From an uncultured Oscillospiraceae bacterium (lineage in GTDB: Bacteria; Bacillota; Clostridia; Oscillospirales; Oscillospiraceae), in contig CAKTMQ010000024.1 in the NCBI GenBank assembly GCA_934573945.1, positions 1 to 18,631 of the forward strand: 18,631 nucleotides of DNA, read 5' to 3'. Made by a program: the position numbers and the translations under genes. The notes below the pieces were generated by a model. The model did no database searches and was not told where the DNA came from. It saw only the letters and a program-made list of their open reading frames with translations. Below, one piece after another: positions 1 to 6,241 of this stretch; position 1 is the stretch's first letter, and every line of letters begins with the position of its first letter.

Positions 1-620
1 TTCTGATAGGCGCCGCGGTACTTCTTGCCCACGCCCATCTTGCCGTCCTTCACCTGAATGCAGGGACGCAGGGACAGCACATTGGCGCCCAGTGCCGCTA
101 CGCCGGAGCAGCGGCCGCCCTTACGCAGATAGTCCAGACGCTCCACCAGGAAGCTGACATCCAGCAGCTCACGCCGCCGGTTCATCTCCTGCTGGAGCTC
201 CTGCGCCGTCAGCTTGCCCTCCCGCGCCAGCTCCGCCGCCTCCAGCACCAGAAGGCCGATACCGGTGGACAGATTGCGGGCGTCCACCGGGTAGACATTG
301 CCCACCTCCTCCGCCGCGATGCAGGCGTTCTGGTAGCAGGCGGACATATCGCCGGAGATGTGGAAATGCACCACCGCGTCACAGTCGGCCAGCTCTCTGC
401 GGAAGAATTCCACATAGTCGTATACCGACACCGCCGCCGTGCTGCACATACTGCCGCCTGCGGCCACATGGTCGTAGATCTCATCTGGGGTGATGTCCAC
501 ACCGTCCACCAGCGACTGGCCGTCACGGACGATATACAGCGGCGCGATACCGATCTGATAGGCTTCCAGCAGTTCCGGCGACAGGTCGCAGGTGCTGTCC
601 GCGGATATTTTTATCTTCAT
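1..620 (-). CDS. DegV family protein (partial, C-terminus outside window)
   Basis: The frame stays open from an ATG at 618-620 to the window edge, giving about 206 residues of a protein that is usually about 280. The N-terminus starts MKIKISADSTCDL, the usual DegV opening with the DST motif. DARNLSTGIGLLVLEA near residue 115 and VERLDYLRKGGRCSG near residue 160 are family signatures around the fatty-acid pocket. Known members bind a long-chain fatty acid in the cytosol, and some (FakB) present it to the kinase FakA for phosphorylation. Nothing here tells which paralogue this is. An AAAGGGAA ribosome site lies about 10 nt before the start. The gene follows the glycosyltransferase gene on the same strand after 91 bp and appears to have its own promoter. 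Family assignment is secure; the ligand is not. Confidence 0.93.
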   Translation of the reverse strand, partial: MKIKISADSTCDLSPELLEAYQIGIAPLYIVRDGQSLVDGVDITPDEIYDHVAAGGSMCSTAAVSVYDYVEFFRRELADCDAVVHFHISGDMSACYQNACIAAEEVGNVYPVDARNLSTGIGLLVLEAAELAREGKLTAQELQQEMNRRRELLDVSFLVERLDYLRKGGRCSGVAALGANVLSLRPCIQVKDGKMGVGKKYRGAYQ

Positions 621-647
621 AGTCAAATATTCCCTTTCCAGATAGCA

Positions 648-666
648 CGCCTGCCCAACGCAGGCG
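648..666 (-). repeat. small hairpin in the degV leader
   Basis: CGCCTGC and GCAGGCG form a perfect 7-bp stem with a 5-nt loop. It lies between the predicted degV promoter and start codon. There is no T-tract, so it is more likely an mRNA leader structure than a terminator. Confidence 0.4.
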
Positions 667-676
667 GGATTCTTTT

Positions 677-705
677 ATGGTATCATAACGGGACACGGTG
701 TGCAA
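677..705 (-). promoter_or_regulatory. predicted sigma-A promoter of the degV-family gene
   Basis: Read on the minus strand, TTGCAC (700-705) is followed after 17 bp by TACCAT (677-682). The same -10 variant recurs before nudC. It lies just past the stop of the upstream glycosyltransferase gene, so the degV gene is probably transcribed separately or from both promoters. The -10 is imperfect. Confidence 0.5.
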
Positions 706-711
706 GCCCTT

Positions 712-2115
712 TTACAGATACCGATCCAGCCGCTGCCGCAGCGCCGTCAGCTTTTCCTGCACTTTGCGGCGGTTCTCCTGCCCCCGCAGACGGTTGGCCT
801 CCACCTCGTCGTGCCACTGCCGCACATCCTCGTCCATGGCGGCACGCAGCTGCTGGGGCATCGCACGGAGGCGGTTGATCGCATCCAATGACTCCGCCGT
901 ACCCCGCAGCAGACTGTCGCCCGGGGTGTCATGGGACGGATACAGGCCGCGGCGGAAGCCGTCCAGCACCACCTCATAGCGGCGGCAGGCATTGGCCACC
1001 GAATCCTCCCAGGAGATGTAGATCTCCCGCTGGGCGTTGGCGCCCACCTGCCGCACCAGATCGCGCCGTGGCAGCAGACTGCGCAGCATGGCCGCCATGG
1101 AGGCGGCGTTTTCCTCGATGAAGAAGCCGTTCTGCCCGTCGGTCACATCCTCGGCGGCGCAGCTGCCGGTGATCAGCACGCTGGCAAGGCCGCAGGCCGC
1201 CGCCTCCCGCACCACCAGGCCATTGGTGTCGAAAGTGGAGGGAAAGAGAAACAGGTCTGCACGGCAGTACCAGGCGCGGATGACCTCCCGGTCATAGCAG
1301 GGCGGCTGGAAAAACACCTTGTCCGTCAGCGCCAGCTCCCGGGCATAGGCACGGATGGCATCGCCATCGGTACCCTTGCCCACAAACACCATGCGGAAAT
1401 CCTGCCCCTCGTCCTTCAGCTGCTTCAGGGCGTCGAGGATGATCCGCAGTCCCTTGTACCACATCATACGCCCCACAAACAGCAGCAGCGGCACGCCCTC
1501 CGGCAGATCCAGATCCTCACCTACCCGGCGCACCTGCTCCTCCGGCAGCCGTCCCGCCGGGAAGTCCACGCCGTTGGGCATGACGATATAGTCGCCCTGA
1601 TAGCCCAGCGAGCGCAGGTTTTCACCGGCGCCCCGGCTGACCGTCCACACCTCGTCACAGGCGGAGATATTCTCCACCAGCAGCTTCACCGACGCCTCCT
1701 GCAGCAGCTTGCTGTGGATGGCGTTGGCGATGTCGATGTCGAACTTGGTGTGATAGGTGAACACCAGCGGAATGTGGAGCCGCTGGCGCAGCATACGCGC
1801 CAGCACAGTGGAGGTCACGGGGCAATGACTATGGAGCAGATCAAAATGGCGGCTCTCCACCTGTTCCATCAGCTCCGGCGACAGAGGCACGCCAGCCCGG
1901 TAGCCCACCAGCTTCGTCATATCCACACTGGGATAGCGCAGCACGGAGAAGGGGTAGACACTGTCGTCCGCGTCGGGGTAGTAGGGGGTCACCACGGTGG
2001 CCGTGCCGTAATGGCGCTGGATCACCGAGGCGTAGTTGGTCACCGCGTTGGCCACGCCGTCGATCACCGGCGGGAACGAGTCGTTGATGAGGCAAATGCG
2101 CCGTTTTTCTGCCAT
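712..2115 (-). CDS. GT4 family glycosyltransferase
   Basis: A 467-residue GT-B fold glycosyltransferase that should transfer a sugar from a nucleotide-sugar donor to a lipid or glycan acceptor at the cytoplasmic membrane face. The N-terminal domain has NDSFPPVIDGVANAV (residues 11-25, acceptor-side glycine loop) and HSHCP followed by VFTYHTKFD. The C-terminal donor domain has MPNGVDF, LLFVGRMMWYKGL and the E-x7-E-like segment FDTNGLVVREAAACG, with Asp replacing the usual first Glu. The pattern resembles Firmicutes diacylglycerol glucosyltransferases and PimB-like enzymes, so a glycolipid role is plausible but inferred. The last ~100 residues go beyond a plain GT4 domain and look helical and charged (LRQRLDRYL end). 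The ATG is preceded by AAGGAG at 6-nt spacing. A strong promoter lies upstream, back to back with that of recG. Confidence 0.9.
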   Translation of the reverse strand: MAEKRRICLINDSFPPVIDGVANAVTNYASVIQRHYGTATVVTPYYPDADDSVYPFSVLRYPSVDMTKLVGYRAGVPLSPELMEQVESRHFDLLHSHCPVTSTVLARMLRQRLHIPLVFTYHTKFDIDIANAIHSKLLQEASVKLLVENISACDEVWTVSRGAGENLRSLGYQGDYIVMPNGVDFPAGRLPEEQVRRVGEDLDLPEGVPLLLFVGRMMWYKGLRIILDALKQLKDEGQDFRMVFVGKGTDGDAIRAYARELALTDKVFFQPPCYDREVIRAWYCRADLFLFPSTFDTNGLVVREAAACGLASVLITGSCAAEDVTDGQNGFFIEENAASMAAMLRSLLPRRDLVRQVGANAQREIYISWEDSVANACRRYEVVLDGFRRGLYPSHDTPGDSLLRGTAESLDAINRLRAMPQQLRAAMDEDVRQWHDEVEANRLRGQENRRKVQEKLTALRQRLDRYL

Positions 2116-2171
2116 GGGCGGCTCCTTTCCGATTCGTCTTTCAGAGTATTTTCCGCGTATATTTTATGACG

Positions 2172-2200
2172 ATTATACACCAACCCTGTGGCAATTGCAA
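2172..2200 (-). promoter_or_regulatory. sigma-A promoter of the glycosyltransferase gene
   Basis: On the minus strand TTGCAA (2195-2200), a 17-bp spacer and a consensus TATAAT (2172-2177) lie about 57 bp before the ATG. This is one of the best promoters in the window. Confidence 0.8.
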
Positions 2201-2219
2201 CGGACGGGGCGCTTTTCGA

Positions 2220-2248
2220 TTGTATTTCCGGCGGACGTCTGGTATGAT
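2220..2248 (+). promoter_or_regulatory. sigma-A promoter of recG
   Basis: TTGTAT (2220-2225), a 17-bp spacer and TATGAT (2243-2248) point toward recG. The -35 boxes of this and the divergent glycosyltransferase promoter are only 19 bp apart. The transcript would begin near 2255, which argues against translation from the ATG at 2260. Confidence 0.75.
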
Positions 2249-2280
2249 AAGAGGGCAAAATGCAGAAAGGAGGCGGCATC

Positions 2281-4332
2281 ATGGCCGGACTGGACACCAA
2301 TGTGCGCTATGTAAAGGGCATCGGCGAGACCCGCGCCAAAGCCCTGGAAAAGCTGGAGATCCGCACTCTGCGGGATCTGATCGCCTTCTTTCCCCGCCGC
2401 TACGAGGATCGGACGGTGATCTATCCCATCGCGGAGCTGCCGGTGGGCGAGACCGCCTGCTGCTGCGCCATGATCGCCGCACCACCCGTCAGCCAGCGCA
2501 TCGGCGGCGGGCGCACGGTGGTGAAGGTGCGGGCGGTGGACGCCACCGGCGTGCTGGATGTGACGTTTTTCAACCAGACTTTCCGCCAGCAGAGCCTGTA
2601 TACGGGACAGAGCTTCGTGTTCTGCGGCCGGGTGGAGGGCGCACGCGTACGGCGCATGACCAATCCGCTGCTGGAGCCGGAGGGACAGGGACAGCTGACC
2701 GGTCGGATCGTGCCGGTATATTCGCTGACAAAAGGCGTCAGCCAGCTGATGCTGCAAAAAGCGGTGCGGCAGGGGCTGGACGCCTGCCGCGACCTGCTGC
2801 CGGATGCCCTGCCGGACGATGTGCGCACGACACACCGGCTGTGCCCCATCGGCTACGCCTATGAGAACATCCATTTCCCCGCCGGCGCCGACGCGCTGGA
2901 GCAGGCGCACCGGCGGCTGGCCTTTGAGGAACTGTTTCTGCTCAAGTGCGGCCTGCAGCTGCTGCGCAGCCGCCGGACGGAGGTCACAGGCCCGGCGTGC
3001 CGTGCGGTAAGTCTCCAGCCCTTTTACGACGCGCTGCCCTTCCTGCTGACCGCCGCGCAGAAACGCGCCATTGAAGAGGCGGCGGCCGACATGGCGGCGG
3101 TACGCCCCATGAACCGGCTGTGTCAGGGAGATGTAGGCAGCGGCAAGACCATGGTGGCCGCCGCCTGTATCTGGTTTGCCTCCCAGTCCGGGTGGCAGGC
3201 GGCACTGATGGCGCCCACCGAGATCCTGGCGCGGCAGCACTACGAAAATCTCTCGCCGCTGTTCGCCCGGTTCGGCATCACCTGCGCGCTGCTGACCGGT
3301 TCCGTCCGGGGCAGGGAGCGCACCGCTATCCTGACAGGACTGGCGGACGGCAGCATCGGACTGTGTATCGGCACCCACGCGCTGCTGACGGCGGACGTGC
3401 AGTACCGGCAGCTGGGACTGGTGGTCACCGACGAGCAGCACCGGTTCGGCGTGGCACAGCGCTCCGCGCTGGGGCAGAAGGCGGAGAATCCCCATATGCT
3501 GGTGCTCTCCGCCACGCCCATCCCCCGCACGCTGGCGCTGATCATCTACGGCGATCTGGACGTGTCTGTGATCGACGAGCTGCCGCCGGGGCGGCAGCAG
3601 GTGGACACTTTTGCCGTGGATGAGCGGTACCGCCTGCGTCTCAACGCCTTTATCCGCAAACAGGCGGCGGAGGGGCATCAGGTGTTTATCATCTGTCCGC
3701 TGGTGGGAGACGACGACACGCTGCCCGATGAGCGCAAGGCCGTAACGGCCTATGCGGAGAAGCTGCGGACGGAGGTGTTCCCCGACCTGCGGGTGGCCGT
3801 GCTCCACGGGCGGATGAAGCCCCGTGAGAAGGAGGCTGTCATGGCGGCCTTTGCCGCCGGAGAGACAGACATTCTGGTATCCACCACAGTGGTGGAGGTG
3901 GGCGTGGACGTACCCAACGCCACGCTGATGGTGGTGGAGAACGCGGAGCGCTTCGGTCTGAGCCAGCTGCACCAGCTGCGCGGCCGGGTAGGCCGTGGCA
4001 AGGCCAAGAGCTACTGCGTGCTGGTATCTCAGGGCGGCGGCGAGGAGACCCGGCGGCGGCTGAAGGCGCTGACCCAAACCAACGACGGCTTCAGGATCGC
4101 TGAGGAGGATCTGAAGCTGCGGGGTCCCGGCGACTTCTTCGGCCAGCGGCAGCACGGCCTGCCGTCGCTGCGGGTGGCCGATCTCAACTGTGATATGCGC
4201 CTGCTGGACGAGGCGCAGACCGCCGCCCAGCAGCTGCTGGCGGAGGATCCTACCCTGTGCGATCCCGCCCACCGGCAGTTGCGGCAGCGGATCGACACCC
4301 TGTTTGATATAAACGCAGAGAGTCTGAACTGA
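2281..4332 (+). CDS. recG: ATP-dependent DNA helicase RecG
   Basis: RecG is a superfamily 2 translocase that regresses stalled replication forks and branch-migrates Holliday junctions. The 683-residue length is typical. The N-terminal ~270 residues hold the helix-hairpin-like start (VKGIGETRAKALEKL) and the wedge / OB-fold. Walker A GDVGSGKT is near residue 283, the DEQH box near 385, and LSATPIPRTLAL follows as motif III. Motif VI QLHQLRGRVGRG is in the C-terminal helicase lobe, followed by the RecG-specific tail with GPGDFFGQRQHG. An in-frame ATG at 2260 would add seven residues, but AGGAGG (2268-2273) sits 7 nt before the ATG at 2281, so 2281 is the start. The gene has its own promoter and ends before a strong bidirectional terminator, so it is probably monocistronic. 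Confidence 0.98.
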   Translation: MAGLDTNVRYVKGIGETRAKALEKLEIRTLRDLIAFFPRRYEDRTVIYPIAELPVGETACCCAMIAAPPVSQRIGGGRTVVKVRAVDATGVLDVTFFNQTFRQQSLYTGQSFVFCGRVEGARVRRMTNPLLEPEGQGQLTGRIVPVYSLTKGVSQLMLQKAVRQGLDACRDLLPDALPDDVRTTHRLCPIGYAYENIHFPAGADALEQAHRRLAFEELFLLKCGLQLLRSRRTEVTGPACRAVSLQPFYDALPFLLTAAQKRAIEEAAADMAAVRPMNRLCQGDVGSGKTMVAAACIWFASQSGWQAALMAPTEILARQHYENLSPLFARFGITCALLTGSVRGRERTAILTGLADGSIGLCIGTHALLTADVQYRQLGLVVTDEQHRFGVAQRSALGQKAENPHMLVLSATPIPRTLALIIYGDLDVSVIDELPPGRQQVDTFAVDERYRLRLNAFIRKQAAEGHQVFIICPLVGDDDTLPDERKAVTAYAEKLRTEVFPDLRVAVLHGRMKPREKEAVMAAFAAGETDILVSTTVVEVGVDVPNATLMVVENAERFGLSQLHQLRGRVGRGKAKSYCVLVSQGGGEETRRRLKALTQTNDGFRIAEEDLKLRGPGDFFGQRQHGLPSLRVADLNCDMRLLDEAQTAAQQLLAEDPTLCDPAHRQLRQRIDTLFDINAESLN

Positions 4333-4359
4333 GGCGTACTCCGGTTACAGACCAGATAG

Positions 4360-4406
4360 AAAAACTGGATCGCCGACACCGGGAGCGTGCCGACGATCCA
4401 GTTTTT
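4360..4406. terminator. bidirectional Rho-independent terminator after recG
   Basis: Thirteen-base arms (4360-4372 and 4394-4406) pair perfectly as AAAAACTGGATCG with CGATCCAGTTTTT, separated by a 21-nt loop. The A-run at one end and T-run at the other let it work on both strands. It serves recG from the left and the decayed hydrolase gene from the right. Confidence 0.85.
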
Positions 4407-4475
4407 CTTGTTGTTCGAGGCAGCCAAAGCGTTACTGCCGGGCATCTCATCATTGGGAGACGAACTCCAGTGTCT

Positions 4476-5122
4476 TTACCAGAGAATCCATTCTGTCTTT
4501 CCGGCCGGGCTCTCGTTTTTCCCCCGGTCACCTTTGAAGATCTTTGTGCGCCGGGTGGAGGAGATCAGCAGGATCGGGCCGGTTATCTTCTCCACCCGGG
4601 GCACAGCGGCAGGGTCAGGATGCTGCACAAGGGGCAGGTAGAGGTCATACATGGTCACATCCCCCATCCGGATACTCTTCCGCAGGATCTGACCGAGGGG
4701 AAATTTCTCTACTCCCTAAGGGGTATAAGGCACCTCTTCTCCACGAAAGCTCCAGCTGCTCCCCGGCAGAAAGACGATTCCGTTCTCCTTGGCAAAGCCC
4801 TGACACACGGTATTCATGGGGCGACCGCAATGACCGCGTTGACAAGGTTCGGCAAAAGGCTGCCCGCCGCCTCCAAATAGTCAAGGGGGACACGGGAGAA
4901 TCGTCCAGGCAGTCCCTCCTCCATCACCTAGGCCAGCGCCAGCGTTGTCAGGCCGTGGGCTTGAAAAACACCTGCCAGCATACGGGAAAGCTCTATGCCG
5001 CCATCACTGCCGCCGAAGCAGATCAGCGCTTTCCCCGGATAGCTGTCCTCCGCCGGAAGAAACAGCTCTCCATAAAACCCATCCGGTTTGACACGATACG
5101 TATGATTTCCTGCTTGCGCCAT
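4476..5122 (-). pseudogene. decayed alpha/beta hydrolase (BAAT C-terminal / acyl-CoA thioester hydrolase type)
   Basis: From the ATG at 5120-5122 the frame reads MAQAGNHTYRV, then a hydrolase beta-strand segment ALICFGGSDGGIELSR, and stops at a TAG (about 4928-4930) just after LTTLALA. The family usually has LALAY there. The same frame continues as VMEEGLPGRFSRVPLDYLEAA and then jumps to SLLPNLVNAVIAVAP. The expected GxSxG-type nucleophile elbow (GISKGAE in relatives) is missing, so an internal deletion removed the catalytic serine. A frameshift follows near 4825, and the neighbouring frame carries MNTVCQGFAKENG, SSWSFRGEEVPYTP, a second TAG, then MGDVTMYDLYLP and ITGPILLIS before diverging and ending at 4476. 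The C-terminal acid and histidine region is absent. The gene cannot make an active enzyme. A promoter and an AAAGGAA ribosome site survive upstream, which suggests recent loss. Family comparison is from memory. Confidence 0.85.
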
Positions 5123-5164
5123 AGTCGGGTGTTCCTTTCTCAACAGTTTGATCGATCGACTCCC

Positions 5165-5193
5165 CGTATACCACAATTACAGCGGCGTGTAAA
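5165..5193 (-). promoter_or_regulatory. promoter retained upstream of the hydrolase pseudogene
   Basis: Minus-strand TTTACA (5188-5193), a 17-bp spacer and TATACG (5165-5170) stand about 43 bp before the pseudogene ATG. The boxes match consensus moderately. Confidence 0.5.
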
Positions 5194-5214
5194 CAGGGAG
5201 TTTCCAGACGGCGG

Positions 5215-5251
5215 AAGGAGCGCTTGCCCGTACAGTGGGCAAGCGCTCCTT
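5215..5251 (-). terminator. hairpin terminator downstream of nudC
   Basis: Fifteen-base arms (5215-5229 and 5237-5251) pair perfectly around GTACAGT, with GC-rich core GGAGCGCTTGCCC. It begins 11 bp after the nudC stop. The T-tract is weak on both strands, so it may work partly as an mRNA 3' stabilising stem. Confidence 0.7.
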
Positions 5252-5261
5252 TATCGTATTC

Positions 5262-6080
5262 CTATGCTTTGCCCAGCCGGAACCGCTCGATCATTTCCGC
5301 CGTCAGGCTGATGTCGTTCTCCCGTACCGGCAGCTCCGCCCGGGGCACCCACAGTCCCTCACACAGCTCGTTGTGATCCAGTGTAATGGTGGGGTCGCCG
5401 TTCAGCTCACAGTAAAAGCCGGTGAGCAGGGTGTCAGTAAACGCCCAGGGCTGGTTCTTGTAGTACCGCAGGTTCTTCACCCGCACGCCCACTTCCTCCA
5501 TCACCTCCCGGCGGACGGTGTCCTCCAGCGTCTCGCCGATCTCCACAAAGCCGGCGATGAGGGCATAGCCGCGGAAGGGACGGTTGGCATAGCGGGTCAG
5601 CAGCAGCCTGTCCCCGTCGGTCACCGCCACGATCACCGCCGGGCAGATCTTGGGGTACTCCGTCTGGCCGCAGACGGGGCAGACCATGGCGCGCTCCACC
5701 TCGCTGGGTGCCATCTTATGGCCGCAGTGGCCGCAGTACTGCCGGGCACCGTACCAGCGGTGCAGCTGCACCGCCGTGATGGCGGCAAAGGCCACCTCCA
5801 TCGGCCGCACCGCCCGGATGTCCTTTACATCCACATAGGCTGTTCCCGCCGGGGTCGTCTCCGGTGTGCGGGCAAGGTAACAGTCCACGCCGTCCAGCGA
5901 GAACACATGGAGGGCATTCTCCCGGGGGATGTCCTCCCCGAACAGCGGCAGCCTCCACAGCTCGCCATCCTGCCGCAGCAGCACCCGTCCCCGCCGGACG
6001 CACAGGGCAATGTCGGCGGCATTGGGCTTACCCACCACATAGCTTCTGTCCAGGCGATGGGGCGCAATATCCTGTATCAT
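5262..6080 (-). CDS. nudC: NAD(+) diphosphatase / RNA deNADding Nudix hydrolase NudC
   Basis: This 272-residue protein has the full NudC layout. NudC cleaves NAD(H) to NMN(H) and AMP, and removes NAD caps from RNA 5' ends, in the cytosol. An N-terminal domain precedes a four-cysteine zinc ribbon (YCGHCGHK ... VCPVCGQTEYP, about residues 118-143). The Nudix box follows as GFVEIGE-x7-REVMEEVGV, with the catalytic glutamates present. The NudC hallmark after the Nudix box appears as NQPWAFTDT, a variant of SQPWPFPxS. The ATG at 6078-6080 is preceded by AGAGGAG at 8-nt spacing. The gene diverges from uvrC, and the palindrome at 6112-6157 lies over its predicted promoter and transcription start, so local control is plausible. 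It is followed by a hairpin and appears monocistronic. Confidence 0.95.
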   Translation of the reverse strand: MIQDIAPHRLDRSYVVGKPNAADIALCVRRGRVLLRQDGELWRLPLFGEDIPRENALHVFSLDGVDCYLARTPETTPAGTAYVDVKDIRAVRPMEVAFAAITAVQLHRWYGARQYCGHCGHKMAPSEVERAMVCPVCGQTEYPKICPAVIVAVTDGDRLLLTRYANRPFRGYALIAGFVEIGETLEDTVRREVMEEVGVRVKNLRYYKNQPWAFTDTLLTGFYCELNGDPTITLDHNELCEGLWVPRAELPVRENDISLTAEMIERFRLGKA

Positions 6081-6111
6081 GGCATGATCTCCTCTTTTTG
6101 TTTTTCTTCAG

Positions 6112-6157
6112 GGTACCATCGATTAACAAGGGTCTGCCCTTGTCAATCGATGGTACC
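6112..6157. repeat. 46-bp near-perfect palindrome between nudC and uvrC
   Basis: Left arm 6112-6132 and right arm 6137-6157 match at 20 of 21 positions as inverted copies, with a 4-nt centre (TCTG). Each arm contains GGTACC and ATCGAT. Neither side has a T-tract in a useful place for terminating nudC or uvrC, and the genes diverge from it, so a terminator is unlikely. It covers the predicted nudC -10 and start site and may be an operator or a leader hairpin. Confidence 0.85.
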
Positions 6158-6178
6158 ACCTTCCGCCGGAAAAAGCAA
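6150..6178 (-). promoter_or_regulatory. predicted promoter of nudC
   Basis: Minus-strand TTGCTT (6173-6178), a 17-bp spacer and TACCAT (6150-6155). The -10 lies in the outer edge of the palindrome. An alternative perfect TTGACA (6141-6146, minus) inside the palindrome has no acceptable -10 at 16-18 bp, so it is less likely to be the promoter. Confidence 0.45.
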
Positions 6179-6180
6179 CC

Positions 6181-6209
6181 TTGCGGCGGTGACATCGTCG
6201 TGCTATACT
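6181..6209 (+). promoter_or_regulatory. sigma-A promoter of uvrC
   Basis: TTGCGG (6181-6186), 17 bp and TATACT (6204-6209), about 33 bp before the uvrC ATG. Its -35 lies 2 bp from the predicted -35 of the divergent nudC promoter. Confidence 0.75.
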
Positions 6210-6241
6210 GGAGAAAAACACGGAGGAGAAGGGAAGCGGCC

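Noticed and set aside
931..2169. 412-codon plus-strand open frame opposite the glycosyltransferase gene
   Set aside because: It is exactly antisense to a gene with clear family motifs. The translation is His/Gln/Arg-rich with no domain, as expected for GC-rich antisense frames.
2260..2280. alternative recG start at 2260
   Set aside because: No ribosome site precedes it, while AGGAGG is perfectly placed for 2281.
2173..4272. 699-codon minus-strand open frame opposite recG
   Set aside because: RecG is unambiguous on the plus strand. The antisense product has no recognisable motif and covers recG's own promoter.
4470..5311. plus-strand open frames over the hydrolase pseudogene
   Set aside because: The minus strand carries readable alpha/beta-hydrolase fragments, and the plus-strand products have no family features.
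6141..6146. perfect TTGACA on the minus strand as the nudC -35
   Set aside because: No acceptable -10 follows at 16-18 bp; ATCGAT is at 17 bp. It is noted instead as part of the palindrome.
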